Shown piece by piece: positions 48,001 through 63,010 of a stretch of DNA of 64,000 nt. The stretch covers positions 868,001-932,000 of the forward strand of contig JAHGAU010000009.1 in the NCBI GenBank assembly GCA_019925105.1, given 5' to 3'. Origin of the DNA: Niebla homalea. Lineage: Eukaryota; Ascomycota; Lecanoromycetes; Lecanorales; Ramalinaceae. The notes below the pieces were generated by a model. That model was not told the origin of the DNA. It worked only from the letters and a program-made list of their open reading frames with translations, and did not search any database. A program made the translations under genes and the position numbers. Every line of letters starts with the position of its first letter. Position 1 is the first letter of the stretch.

Positions 48001-48195
48001 TATCAGACGTTAAGACGCATAAGAATAGATAGGGTAGGTCTAGATTAAGTATATTAAGTATATCTGTCTGATCTATATAGGAAGGATAAATCTATCTACA
48101 TAAAATACCCGGGTAATATGAGATATACGGCCAGGTACTGATATCTACAGTGTCATGAGATACCACCTACCACCATGCCTGTACCCAGGCTGACA
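48001..48195 (-). repeat. right LTR of the 2.48-kb element
   Basis: It starts TATCAGACGTTAAGACG (mutated) and ends CCCAGGCTGACA (intact), followed by TTATT. Confidence 0.88.
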
Positions 48196-51100
48196 TTATT
48201 TATAACCTTAGAAAAGATAGGAAGGGATGGAAGAGTAAAAATAATGAAATAGCAGGTAGCAATGGAGTGCAATTGAAGATAGGCCGTAGCCCCTATACAA
48301 GTTGATAAGGTATAGGTTACTTACTATAGTAATCCGTTATACCTTTCCTTTTTAAAGTATATATAAATTAATTTTACCCTTAATTAACCCTTTTAATATT
48401 TCTTTTCCTTTATATATTTATCCGTAAGTTTAATATTTTTTATACTTTCCCTTTTTTTAATTCCCTTTATAATATAATATTACTTTTAATATTATTATAC
48501 TTTAAATTATATTATATTTATTTATATATATTTTAATTATATATATATTATATATAATAATTTTTAAAAATTTTAATTATTATAAGTATGAAAGTCGAAA
48601 AGATATTAATATAATAATAACTTATTTTTACTTTTTTTATAATAAAATTACTTTTTTAATATTACGTATTATTAATAAGTAATTCTTATTCTTTAACGTT
48701 ATTTATATATATATTTATTTACTTTTCTTATAGCAGCTAAATCTTACTTAATAATAATAAATAAATATATTAAAACTTAATTTTCTTAAGGGTAATCTTC
48801 CGGATTTTTTTTTATTAATAACGGTAATTTTAATACTTTACGTTTATTTATTTTAAAGCTTAAATTATTTATATGTATATTTTCTTTAAATATAATATAC
48901 TTAATCCGTATAAGGGTATAACGCGTTTTATTCCGTTTATTAAAAGATTATAAATACCGCCTTTTATAAAGATCGGAGTTTATAATTAATTATTCTTTAC
49001 ATTTATATACTTTTAATATTTCTTTTAATCCCGTTATTATTAAGTATATCTTAAGTAAACTTATTACGTAATTTTAAGTATATTTTAAGAAAGCTTAATT
49101 ATTTAAATAAGTTTTATTTAAATTTTATCTTCTAAATCTTAATATCTTTCTTTATTAACGTATTTAAGATAATATTATATATAACTGCTTAATTTATATT
49201 TATTTATTAATATTATCTTTTTATCGGTTTATTATATTGGTCTTAAAAAAGTAATTAAGGGGTAAAAATTTATTATAATTATTATTATTTATATATTATT
49301 ACTTAAAAAAAAAAAAAAATTAAAAAAATAATAAATAAGTCATTTATTAATTTTTTTAAATAACCCTTTAACCTTTATAGAAACTCTTTTAACGTTTAAT
49401 ACTATATTTAATAACGTTTATTGAAAATATACTCCTTATTATAATTCTTAATATTGCCCTTATTTACTTATATACTTTTCCCTTCATTAATTAATATATT
49501 AAATACCCTCGGGGCCGTATTTACTTCTAAATAAAATATATCTTTATTTTTTTTTAATAACTTACGTACGATTATCTTAATATAAGTATTTCTAAAAGAT
49601 ATGTTAAAAGGGGTTTTTCTCTAAACGTAATAATTTCTCTAAACGTAATAATATTATTTATTATCTTTATTAAGTTCCGTCTTAACCGGTTCTATCAGTA
49701 AGTAAAACGTTGAAAATAATATTTATTTATTTACTTACTTTATAATCTTATTATATAACCGTTTATTTTATTTTTCTCGCCTATTTTTTTCTTATTTTCT
49801 TTTATTCCTTTAAATTCTTTTATTTCTTTAACTTTTTTAATCTTTAATTTTTTTTATACTTTATTTAACTTATCCTAAATTGAACTTAATCTTATACTTA
49901 ATTATTAATTATCCTTTTAAGAATATATATAAATTCTTGATTTTAATATCGGTTATTTACTTTATATTTATATTAATTTTTTTATAGTTTTTTCAGAATT
50001 TTTAATTTAAATTATATTAATTAAAATTACTTTTATTATATCCTTATACTTTAAAAGGCGTATTTTAATTATTAACTTTATTAAATTAAATAAACGTATC
50101 CTTATTATTATTAAGGTTTATTTAAATATTAATTAAATAATTTATTTAAAGTTATATCCGTCGGTTTTTTATAATTTTAACTTATTTTAGCTTTCTTACT
50201 TTTAGGAGCTTCTTATAATATATATTTAAGTTTACGTTTTTTATATACGTAAAAGTATTTAAGCGTATACCCGGTATTAATAAATTAATAACGGTTATCG
50301 TTTTACCTTTATTAATTATTATCGTATTAAAGGTTTATTTAATAACGTATATTTAAACTATATTTTTAAGTACCGGCCGGGCGATTATAGTTTTTATTTA
50401 AATATATATAAATTAATTCGCTTTTTAATTAATTATTATTATTATTTTTATAAACTTTTAATATTAAGATATAATTTAAATAAACGCTTTTTCTTTAATA
50501 CGTTATATATTCTTTAATCCCGATACCGATCGTAAATTTAATATAAAAAGTTATATACGCTTTATAATTAATTATAGTTTATAATTAACTTAGTAATTAT
50601 AGCTTTAATAAATACTTTTTCCTTTATCCTTTCTATTTAATATCCGATTATTGTTATTATAGTTTACTTTTAATCCTTAATTATTTTATTTTATTACTTA
50701 ATTATTCTAATAATCTCGGTCCTTCCGTTTATTTCCTTTATTTTCTGCTTAATTAATTTAGCCGTTTATATTGTTTTCTTTTTACCCGTTTATTTAATAA
50801 ACTTTTTAATTCAAATACGTTAATTATCTCCGTATTAATCCGGCCTTATTAATATCGTTAGTTTATTTCGGTCGTATGAACTTAATTAATATAAAAGGGC
50901 TTATATAAAATATAATTTATCATTTTTAAGGATTAATACCTTAATAAAGTTATATAAATAATTACTTAAGAAAAGATAATATTATTTATCCGACTTAAAC
51001 TTAATTAAGGATATCTTTAACTTAAGTTTTAATAATCTTAACCTTAATAAGTTATCTCTCCCTCTTATATATAAAGTAATTATTGACCGGTTCTTTATTT

Positions 51101-54100
51101 AGATAATATACTTACCTAAGTTCCTTCATTAACTCCTCCTCCTGGGTTTGTTGCTCGTATTATACGCGCACGGTAACCCTTATTTATATCTTTATAAGTA
51201 TCTTTCTTTTAATAAGCTTTTTCCTTTATTTCATCCCTATATATATAATAACCTTTAAAGTCTTTAACCTAAATACGATTCCTTAACCGTTCTTATTTAA
51301 AGTTACTGCCGTAAGTTTTACGGTTATATTTTAGAAAAAAATTTATATTTTTCTTTAATTTTATATCGTTAACCTTAATAAACCCTATATTTCGGATTAT
51401 TCTTAAGTTTATTATGTTTAGCTTATATTGTTCGGCTTTAATTTTAAACTATAATTATTATAAGTATTATTATAATTTTAATTTTAATATACGCTTTATT
51501 AAAAGGGTATATATATAGTTATTTACGGATCAGAGTTTTAATCGGTTTTTAAGTTATTTTATTAATTCCCTCGGTCGCGTTACCGGGCTTACCCGTCGGG
51601 TTACCTCCTTAATAACAGGTTATTTTCGTTTTAAATTACGTCCTTATATATATACCGGTTTTTTTACTCCGCCTCCGTTCCCGTTCTTAAGATGGGATAA
51701 TTAATACGGTCTTATACCCTATAATTATTATAATAAAGGATAATCCTAAATATATTTTCTTATTTTAAGGGTATAATTAAAGCCTTAATTACCTATTATT
51801 TACAATAATTTTTATATTTATATTAATGGTATATTTTATTTATATTTTTAATATAATATTTATAACATATTTAATATTTACATTTATAATCCGTAAAAAA
51901 AGCGTCCTTTTAAATAAATTTTTTAATATATAATTTTAATATTTAATTATACTTTTATTTATATATTGCTTTTAATATGTTCTTTCTTTCTTTTTAAGGA
52001 AATGTTTTTAATTATAAATAATTATAACTTTTTATAATTTCATTATTTTATAATTTATAATATAATAAATAAAAGACTATAACTAAAAAATTAAGGGCTT
52101 AATATCCCCTTATTCATATTTATCTTTTTTAAATCTTTATTATATTCTTACTTCCCTTCTTTTTTTAGTTTTTCGTTTTTAACGGTATTTATTAAAGTAA
52201 TGATTCATTCCTTTTTTTCCCTTTTTTTTTTTAATTTTTAAATCCATATTTTCTTAAGATTTCTAATATATTAAAATATAAAAGTAAATAAATTAAAAAT
52301 ATAATAAGAAACGGCGTTATATTACTTATATATATTTCCTTTTTTAAAATTATATTATTTATAATTATAATAGTTTTTAAAGGACTAAAACGTTTCTTAT
52401 TTATATCCGCCGGATTCTAATTTTTATTATTTTTTTTAACTTTAATTTATCGGAAGATTTAAGATACTTAATACGTAATATAAATACTTTAAGATAATCT
52501 TTATAAAATAAGTTAAATATAAGAGTTTTATTTATCTTTTTTAATATATATAAAGCTTTATACTTTTTTATAAAGCCCTTAATAATAAATAGTTTAATTT
52601 AATAAGGCTTAAGTTTTTTAAGATTAAAAATAAGATCCTATTATATAATTAATTATTCTTCGTTTAATAAATTTTAACCTTATACTCCTTTATCGTAACG
52701 TTTCTTTTATTAATTCTTTATTATATTTAATTTTTCTTATAATTCCTCTTTAATACTTATCCGGTTTATTATAAATCTTTAAACGGCTTTATATATCGCT
52801 TTTTTTAAAAATGGTATTATTCTTTCCGTAATACGTACTTTAATTCTTAACTTAATTACGTTCTATTTATATATTTTATTTAACTTAACCCCGAAAAAGA
52901 TATTAATAAAAACGTACTTTAAATATTTAATATATCTTAAGTTAATACTTAATATCGTTAATTTTCTTACTTATACTTAATTATATTTTTATTAAATTTA
53001 CGTTTTCCTTATTACGTTTTATCAAATTTAATTATTAAACTTTATTATATTTATTATTTTATACGTTATATTTAATTTAAAAATAAATTAAATATTATAT
53101 AACCGGAAAAAGCTTTTTATTTTTTTATTTATAAATACTTTTTAATATCTATATATATCGTAACGGGTTTTAAATAATAATTTATATACTTTTTTAACGT
53201 AACGATTACGTTTTTTACTTTAATTAATATGGTATAGAATAATTATATAAATCGTAAGAAATAATTTATTATATTAAAAATATATTAAAGACCGCTTTAT
53301 ATTTATTTAAAAAAAATTAATAAAATCCGTTTTAAATAAATTAAAAAAGGTTTTTACCTTAATTGGATTTAATAGAACTATATAACTTCTATATATTTAC
53401 TTTATATAAGTTAAATACCTTTATATATATTTTATAATATTTTTTATTATATTTAATTATCAATAACGATACCGTAGTTTCTTTAATATAATTTATAATA
53501 AGAAATATTTTACGTTATTATAGACTTCTTTAAGTATTTATATTATCTTTATTTTTATTAAATATACTATTTAACGTTTCTTATATTAATAAAGTAACTT
53601 ATTAATAATTAAATTAAATCCATAATTTATAAATTACTTATTAAATTTAACTTATTAAATTATATCATCCTTTTTTAATTTTACTTTTATTTTAAAATAT
53701 TTAATAATATTAATATATTAATTATTATCTTTATAATAGAATAATTTTTTAAGTTTTAATAATTCCGTAAGCTCGTAATTAATTTATATATATTCTATTT
53801 CGTAATTATTATTTAATTTCGTACTATATATCCGTACCGGTTTATTATCGATTATTTTTTATAGCTATAATTCTTTTATATTTATTTTTCTTTTTTTTTA
53901 TTTACGTTTTTCTTTATTAATTTTCCCTTTACGTTTTAAGTTAATTAACCCTTTAACTATTTTATCGGAGTTTATATATTATTATAAGCGTTAATTCTAT
54001 TTTTCTTTACTTTTTTAAAAAGCTTTTTTAATATAACATAATATCCTCCTTTATTATTCTTTTAGAATTATACTATATTATTCTTATTCCTTTATACTTT

Positions 54101-56446
54101 AAAGGCTTTTTCCTTTATTACTTTATTGGGTACGTAATCTGGGTTATTAAATAATATTTTTAATAAATTATTTATAGTTTTATTAATTTTTTTTAATATA
54201 TTCGATTTTAATATATAGTCTTTTTAACTTATTTATTTATTTTACGAAAATATCCTTATAGTAATTTATATTTATAAATTTTATAAATAACTTATAATTT
54301 ATATGTATAATTAAAACTTCTTTTATATTTAACATATAAAAGAACTTTTCTTTAAACGTAATAATAATTATTAATTCTCATTTATAAATATTATAGTTAC
54401 GTTTTACCTTATTTATTATATATAAGTTATAAATAAATAAAACAATATAACCGTTTTAAACTTAAATAATGTAATATCCGGCTCCGTATTTCAAAGCGTT
54501 AATATATATATAAATTAATATTTTTAAGTTTTATTTAAATAAATCTTAACCCCCGTTATTATATTTTATATAAATTAAAACGATATGTTTTTTAACTTTT
54601 TTTATTCTTATTTTGTATTTCCGGTTAAAAAAACGGGCGAATTATCTTTATAAAGCCCTTAATTTATTTTTTTTATTATATCAATAATATTTAAGAATCC
54701 TTTAACGTTTCTTATATTTTATAATATAAATTATTTAAGTATCTTTTTATACTTTTTAAATTTAATTTATATACGTCTTTTTACTTTATTATTTTTTCTT
54801 AATACTTTAATTTTTATTATATTAACTTTTAACTTATTAAATAATAATTTTAACTTTAATTATAAAATTTACGGAAAGAAATAATCCCTTAAAAATATTA
54901 ACTTTCTTTTTATATCTTATATACTTTAAAGATATTATTAAAATAAAAAATTATATTAATAAAATTATATTCCTTTTTAAGAATAAGGAAAAATAACCTT
55001 AAATTTAATTTAAGGATAATTCTTAATATAATATTTATAAGTTTAATAAAGATAAACGAAAACGTATATATTCTTTAAGTTATTTTTATAAGTTATAGTT
55101 ATTTAATATTTAATATATTAAAAGTAAGATAATATTAATTATTAAAATATACTTTTATTATTTAATGTTTATACTTTATATCCGCTTAAAAGAAAATCTT
55201 ATATAATAAAATTCTTAATAAATTATATATTTTTTTATTAACTTTATATAAAATACGGGTAATACTTTATATATAAAATAATAATTAAATATAAGTCGTA
55301 ATTTAATTTAATTTTCTTTTTTTATAAATATAAAAAATACGTTTTATATATTTATTCATTTATTTACTTATATATATTTTTTATATATATTTAATTTCAT
55401 TTTTTATTATATAATCGTCTTAAATTATTATTCTTTATTATTTAATAGCCTTTTAATAATAACTTTATATAAATTAATCCTTAATTTTAATATTATTTTA
55501 TATAAGAATAAATCTATTATAAAGATCTTATATAATTCTTTTACGTCTATATCTTTATACGTTTATAATATTTAAAGTATCTTAAATTATACTTAATTAT
55601 TTAAGATAATCTCCCTTAATATAATATTTTTTTCCTTTATTTATATTTATAGTTTTTTATATAACTTTAAAGTATCGATCTTTCTTTTTATTATTTTTTT
55701 ATTTAATAAAAATATAATTTATAATAACTTTATCTTAATATTTACTTCTTTATTTTATAGTTTTAAATTTAATTTATCCGTTCCTTTATATATATATCTT
55801 AAATAAACTTAATAAGTATTATACCTATATTTTAATAATCCTTAATAAGTTATTAAGTTATCGGGTTATTTAATTTTTAAAATTATATTTTCTATAATAA
55901 GTAAATAAATTATTTTTTTTCATTTTTTATTTATTTTATTTTTTTCTTTATATTATTTTAATATATAGCTTTCTTCTTCTTATTATTAACTTTTTTAAGT
56001 TATTTATTATTCTTTTAATATATACGATCGTCCGTCTTTATTATTATAAATATTATTAATTTAATTAATATTGCTTTTTCTTTATATATTATATATTCTT
56101 TATATTATTTAATATTATTTTATATAATTAATAATAACTTTGAATACTATATTATCTCTTCGTTTATCTTATTAAGTATTAAATTTATGAATTTAATTAT
56201 TTTCCGTTTTTATTTAATAAGTTATTATTAATAGAAAATAAAGTTTATTTTTAATTTTAAATTATTAATCGGACTATTTATTATATCTTCCTTAATTCCC
56301 TTATTGTTTCTTTAATATTTTTAAGCTTCTTTATTGTCTTTTAAATACTCCCGTTACCGTCTTATCCTTTCTGATTCTTTTAAATTTTTATTTAATCGTT
56401 TTTATTTACTTTTTATTTAACTTATTTCTTCTGCTTTTTCTTATTA
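48196..56446. other. 8.2 kb of AT-rich, RIP-degraded DNA, unresolved
   Basis: No LTR pair, tail or coding motif could be placed with confidence. CA/TG sites are very rare and CG is retained, so it was probably one or more repeated elements. Less damaged patches lie at about 51130-51185 and 51560-51720. A short direct duplication (TTTCTCTAAACGTAATAA type) is at about 49615-49652. Confidence 0.5.
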
Positions 56447-56451
56447 CTTTA

Positions 56452-56607
56452 TGTTATATGCATACATAGCATGGGGGATACGCGGGAGTATTCATAAGTG
56501 TAGGACACTCTTTGTACGTAGGGGACAGATGATCCTTAGGATCCCATCTGCATTCAGGTAGAATCATCATTCATACATTATCACACTTTTTGGTCCATAC
56601 ACCAACA
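56452..56607. mobile_element. solo LTR, 156 bp, well preserved
   Basis: The unit starts TGTTATATGCATACATAG and ends CATACACCAACA. It has the exact 5-bp duplication CTTTA on both sides (56447-56451 and 56608-56612). It still has many CA and TG sites, unlike its surroundings. An internal hairpin around CAGATG...CATCTG encloses the palindrome GATCCTTAGGATC. No other copy of this LTR occurs in the window. Confidence 0.85.
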
Positions 56608-56612
56608 CTTTA

Positions 56613-59600
56613 ATTTACTCTTAGTTTTCCTTATTTACTCCGATTTTTTCTTATATATTCCCGTTTCTTTTTAAATATATAAATATATCCTTTTTTTAAT
56701 TAATTGGTTATTAAAATATACGCCCTTAAAGCCGATTTTATTTTTTAAACTTTTTCTTTTCTTATAGTTTATTAATCTTTATTATCCTTTTTATTTTTTA
56801 ATTTAATTTTTAAGTTTTTTTTATTATTTTCATACTTAAATAAGTTCAATTTAATTTCCTTTTTTAATATTATTACGTTTTTATAATATAACTTTTTATA
56901 TATTAACTTTTAACGTATTTTACTTAATAAACGTATTTAAGGTTTAAGTAATTAGAAGTTTTTTTTATAAATAATATCCTTAATCTTTAATATTTCTATT
57001 TAAATCTTAAAATTAACCGTAATTAACTTTAACTATAAAAGTTTTAATAAAATATTATAATTTAAATTATTTTTAAATATTATAAATATTTATATTAATT
57101 TAATTATTCCTATAATTTAAATATTAAATATAATTTATATATAAAATAATATATAGTCTCCGTTTATTATTAATATATTAAGTAATTAACTTTAAGTAAT
57201 TTTAAAGGGCTTTTCTTTTATCCTTAATTCCTTTATTATACTTAAATTAATTATAATAATATCCGATCCTTAATTGGCTTTTATATTAAATAATTTATTT
57301 ATTTATTCCGGTTAATAAATAATTACTATTTTTATAAAGTATACTTATTTATTCTTATTAAGTATAACTTTAAGGTTTTATTTTAAGCCCGTAACTATAA
57401 TATTATTAATTTTAAGTCGTTTATTTTAAATTATCTTTTATATCTTTTTTCCGTTATTCTTAAGAATTTCCTTAATAATTATATAATATATATGGTTAAG
57501 GTTTAATACGTTTTTTATAAGTTAATTTATCTTTTTTTTTTAAAATATAATAAAAATTATATTAAGTATATTATAAAGAGTACGATATTATTAATTAATA
57601 AGATTCGCTTAACGTTTAAAATTTACTCCCTTAATAACTTAATAATTTATTAAAGTTCTTTTTTTTTTCTTAATTTTCGTTTTTCCCTTTAACTTCCTTT
57701 TTACTCGCTCTTTAATTTATATAAACTTAACTTTTTCTTTTAAATCATTATCTTTAACTCGTTATTATTTTATAGCTATATTTACAATTATATTTACTTT
57801 ATAGTTAACGTTTTTGTTAAAGAGGTATCCTTCTTTTATGGTAATAACTTTATAATTAAAGTTATCGATAACTTTTTTTATTATTAATTTTATTAAGGAC
57901 CTTTCCTTTTTCCTATATAGTTAAAGCGATAGTTAGTATATTTATTAATATGTTTAATTAATTATTAAGCGGTATAATTATAAATAATAATAATAATTAA
58001 TAATTTATATTATAATATCTGTTTTTACGGTCTTAATCCTTCTTTTATATATATTTCTTTTTATTGAAGCTTACGTTATTTCCGTTATATTTTTATTTAT
58101 AATTTATATATTCCTCCGTTAAGAATATATTATAATACTTATAATAAATAAAGTATAATTTTATATTAAATAACTTAAAGCTATTAATATAAAAATTTTA
58201 AACTTAACCAAATTAAATAATTTTAAAATAAATTAATTATTTCTTTTAATATCTTAATTAATATATAAATTCTATTAATAATTTTATAGCCCTTAATTCG
58301 TATTTTCCGTTTAAATATTAATATTTTAATAAGATAAATTTTAAAATCGGTTTTAATATTTAAATTATTAAAATAATATTGCTTATAATAATTATATAAA
58401 TGTTATTTATATTATTAAGACGTTTTAAAGCCTTTTATCTATATAATTTTAAGGGTATTTAATTTATTACGTTCTTTTTATTTATAATATTTAAATAATT
58501 CCGTCCTAATTAATATATATTAAATTTACTTTTAACGTAACTTTTTAAAGGTTTCCGTTTATATAATTTAATTAATTTATAAATATTTAAGTTTTAAGAT
58601 TTACTTTTTTTTTTTTTTTTTTTAAGCTCCCGTTTCTTTTTTATTCCTTTTATAATCCGTCTTACCTTAAAATATACTTTATAAAGATTAAGTTCTTTAT
58701 ATACGTCCTTTATTAAATATTTACGGAGCTTTATATCCGTTAAATTATTTTTAAAACGATTAATTACGGTTTTTAATATATATTTAATTATTTTATTTAT
58801 CGTATTTTTTAACCTTTCGGATTTAATATCTTTTTTATTTAAATTATATATAATATGGAGTATATATTTATAGTAGTTAAAAATAGAATTAATTCCTTAA
58901 AATAATACTTTAATATTATTTATTATTTATTCCGTAAGGTTATTGGGATTTAATTTTAAGAATTCTTAATTTAATAATTTTTAAAAGTTCTTTATATCTT
59001 CCTTTATAATATTAATTTATCGTTTTATTTATAAATAAAACTTTAATTTTTAATTATTTTATTTAATATATTATATTTCCTTTAAGTCTTATATTTATCG
59101 CGTTTATTTATTAATTAAGGGAAGTATTTCTTCCGATCTTTTTTTATACGTTATGAATTTATTTTTATATATTATTTAATCTATTTTCTTATTTATTTAA
59201 TTTTCTTAATCTATAAAATAAAGTTTTAATTTTAAGTTATATTATAATTCTTTATTATAAAGTTTCCGATGATTTTAAGGTAAAAATTAAGATTATTAAT
59301 AATATTACGGGGTCTTCTTTTATATTTAATTTTATTATTATTATTAAGAAGGATACTTAAAATTATTTAAGTACCTTTTTTATTTTATATATATTAATTA
59401 ATTCTTTTTTAAATTTAAAGGATTCAGGGATTCTTAATAATATTTCGTTATTCCTTAAAGAAAGGTTAATAAAGTTTATTATTAAGTAATCCTTAATAAT
59501 ACTTATAATTATTAATAAATACGGGATAACCCCGTAATTTATATGAATTTATCTTAATTTTCTTTATCTTTTATTTAATATAAAATAAAAAAATATATTC

Positions 59601-60744
59601 TCTTTTTAATAAAAGAAATAAAATAATAATAAAAAGAGCAATAATACCGTAATTAATTCCTTAATTTATATAATAATACTTAACTTTATTTTTCCTATTT
59701 TAAGGGTATTAAGATATATATAAAATAAAATATATTATCGTTAATATATTATTAGTATTAATAAAAGTTTTCTATAGAAAGAGGTTTATAATTATTTTAA
59801 GTAATTATATTTTATTTTTATTTTTTTTACTTTTTTTCAAAAAGGAAAAGGTTAAGTTAATATATAATTATATAATATTAATAAAGGTCCTTTTAATTTC
59901 TTAGGTTATTATATAAGTATATATAAATTATATTTTATTATAAGTCTATATTTCCCTTTCGGATTAAAATAAGTTTTAATTATTTATTTTAATCTTTTTT
60001 ACCTTTTATATAAAAAAGCCTTAAGGAGGGTTTTATTCGATTAAATAAATTTTATATTAATAACCGCTATAAGTTACTATTAATATTCCTGGTATATATA
60101 TAATATAATTATTATTATAAATATATATATCTTTATTCTTTCTTATTAATTCTTTTAATTAATTTTATTACTTTTTTCTTCTTATTATTTATTCTCTTAA
60201 TTTACTTTTTAATTTTTTAATTCTTAGTTATTTAATTTATAACTTAAGGTAAAAGGCGTATTACGTCCGGCCAGCATATTATATAATTTACGGTTATTTC
60301 CCAAGAATTTTAAAGACCAGTTTATATTTCTATAAGTAATTTAAAACTTAGTTATTACTTAAGTAACTTTTAACTTAATAATTTACGTTTTAATAAAAAG
60401 TATCTCTGTAAAAGGTATATATAATTATTTAAGTTTTTATTAAGGAATTTTATTTTTATTACTTTTATCGTTAAGGTATATAGTTCAGTTTAATTACTCC
60501 GATAATTATTAAGAAGTCTTATATATTTATTAATATTAAGGTACCCGGTATTACTTATGGGTCTTAAAAGATTATTTACCCGGTATAAAATAATCTTCGG
60601 AACTATTTTTATATTTTTAAGGAATATATACGATATTCCGAATTAAATTAAGGAATTTTACTTATAATGGATAAGTTAATTACTTAGAATTATTTTATAA
60701 GACTTATAGTTCGGTTACTTAAGATAATTTAATAAAACTTATAA
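56613..60744. other. 4.1 kb of AT-rich, RIP-degraded DNA, unresolved
   Basis: This continues the element interrupted by the solo LTR. A minus-strand stretch at about 58600-58790 reads as a Lys/Arg-rich run without stops, but I cannot assign it. No ends are recognised. Confidence 0.5.
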
Positions 60745-61800
60745 TTTGATTAATTAATTAATTGATTTATACTATGGATCTAGCTAAGTTAATTCCGGCG
60801 TTCCTTAATACGCGGCCTTTTAGCCTTATTAATAACCGTAAAAACCTGATACTTATAACGTTAAGGTAAAAACCGGCGTTTACCAAGCCTTTACCCTTTA
60901 TCTCTTAAGGTAAAGGATGTTAACGGCCTTTTAAAGAATAATAATATATTTATATATTTCTTATATTTTAATTCCCTTATAAAAATCCATAATATTATAA
61001 CCGTATCCTTATAAAGGCTACCCTTAAGCTTATTATTCTTCTACTTTTTTATATATATATATTACTTTAATTTTATATAGTATTTTTAAAAAATTTTATT
61101 AATATTTATGTATTTAATATATACCTTTCTTATATTATTATTACCGTTAACTCCTTTAAAGACTTTTAATAAGCGTTTATTATTATATTTTTACGGTTAT
61201 AAAAGATGTTTTCCGGTTTATATAATTAATATAACTGGTTTCCGTTTCTTCTTTTCTTCCTTAACCGGTAATAAGCCTTTTTTATAAGGTTTTCAATGAT
61301 TTTATTTATCTTTATAATGAAGTTAAACTATAGTAATAATCCGGTAAACATTATAAACTTAATAATTACTCGGATATTTCGTTTTATAGATAATATTTAA
61401 TAATAATTATAAATATTAACTTTTATAATAAGTTTCAATTTAATTTCCGTAAATAAAGGATAAGAAATAAAAACGTATATAGCGTATTATTTCTTTTATT
61501 TATTTTTATATCCGGTATTTATTTAACTTCCGGCGTATATAATAAATAAGAAATAAGTTAAACCGTTTTTACCCGTTTAAAGTTAAATTATTAATATATT
61601 ATTATCCTTTTTTATAATATTATAACGACGGAAATATTTATTAATAATCTTTTTATCGTTAAAAGCTAAATAATAATAACCTTAAGGTATAAAGTCTTTA
61701 TATTTCCGTTAACGTTCAATTTATTTTATTATAGTTTATAAAGTAATTACTATAACTTTTATTCTTTAAATCCTTTTAATTTTAATTTTTTTTATATTTA
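60745..61800 (-). mobile_element. LINE, 3' part, split by an LTR element (first segment)
   Basis: It starts with a RIP-altered (GATT)n tail and matches, inverted, the 3' end of the LINE at 40792-44596 and the 565-bp fragment at 26253. It runs continuously to the ATTTA before 61801 and resumes after 63183. Confidence 0.85.
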
Positions 61801-61973
61801 TGTCAGGTACTGAGAGTACTGAGGTAAAAATGTGGGTGTAATATGTATGATGAGTAAGTATCTAGCTATGAAGGTGCGCAATATAAGTATGTGCGCTAAG
61901 CACCGGGCGTCCGCTATACCCCTTTGGGCCTTAGTGCCCGTAAAGGTCTTGGCAATAGCCTTTATATATAATA
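61801..61973 (-). repeat. left LTR of the 1.38-kb element, 173 bp
   Basis: It starts TGTCAGGTACTGAGAG (intact) and ends TTTATATATAATA (mutated). Confidence 0.9.
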
Positions 61974-63010
61974 AATGCACTAAAAAAGGAAAAATGTTAC
62001 GCCCACGTAGCGACGGCGAGGTCGATGGCCTTATGGATAAAAGCGGCTCCGGGGCTAGGGATTAAGTATATCTAGCGTTAAGCATATTAAGGAAGTAAAA
62101 GGAAGTAATTATGGTTAAGCATTAAGGCTAATTATTAAAGGAAAGTTAAAAAATCGAAAAACCGTAAGCCGGGCAGTTATCGCGATTTCACCCGGGAAAT
62201 AATCGTGGATTTAAGTATTTTATAAGAGTTAAATCACTTAAATCCGTAATCTCCGTAGTTTAACCGAGTTAAGTCTTATTTACGGGTGACCCTTATAAGT
62301 ATAATAAGGCTTTAGCTATTATCTAGCTGATTTATATATGCTTCTATTAAAGGGATACGTATTTAATTTATAATCTTTTGAACTTTTCGCGTAACGTCCT
62401 CTATAGTTTTGCGGAGTTCCTTATTATCGTCTTTAATAGTGCTTTTATGCTTATTTATTATGGATATAAGTATCTTAATTAAGGGCTCTTTTTTATTTAA
62501 TAACTTTTAAAATAAAGGTAATAGTAATAAAGTAAATTTAAGGTAAAGGTCTTTAAGTATTATGGTAGGTAATACCCGTGGTAGTAATACTTTAACGGAG
62601 GGTATTGGTTTAATAAGAGATTTAAAAGGTGTAAATCTCGTGAAAAGGTCGTGGATAATAAGGTAGGGTTTGGGTGAGAAGTAGCTTACTGGTGAGCTTA
62701 CTAATGAAGTAAATGGGGTAAATAAAGTCCTAGATCTTGCAGGTAAGGTTTAAGCTATTAAGAGAAGTGATCTAGTTAATTTAAGAGCTAATAAATATAA
62801 CAGTATTAAGGATAATGTAATCGAGCCAGTTAAAGCTTTTAATATAGTTCTAATAGATAAAGATATAACGGTAAGATGTTTAATGAAAGACTCCGGTAAT
62901 ATAAGGATTAAGTGGATAAGCTATAACGTAATTACCGCTAATAATAGGGTGCTAGAGGTTATATAATATCTATATTAAAGGCTTAGATAACTGAAGCTAT
63001 TACTACCATT

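Larger units (their letters stand above)
45718..48195 (-). mobile_element. 2.48-kb non-autonomous LTR retrotransposon (LARD-like), copia-derived
   Basis: LTRs of 196 and 195 bp (45718-45913 and 48001-48195) are flanked by the exact duplication TTATT (45713-45717 and 48196-48200). No reverse transcriptase or integrase is seen in the 2.1-kb interior. The left interior (about 45914-46400) matches the 3' module of the copia element, including its stem-loop, and the LTR shares blocks such as GATATACGGCCAGGTA, so it was probably mobilised by copia proteins; orientation is inferred from this. The right interior holds an AGCTC minisatellite and a segment shared with 62540-62700. Confidence 0.88.

Noticed and set aside
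48196..60744. Large mobile element such as a Starship, Helitron or giant transposon
   Set aside because: No captain-type recombinase, helicase or terminal signature could be read in the degraded sequence; calling one would be guesswork.
61798..62065. Open frames on both strands over the left LTR of the 1.38-kb element
   Set aside because: They overlap antisense, follow LTR sequence and have no domain; the second LTR does not keep them.
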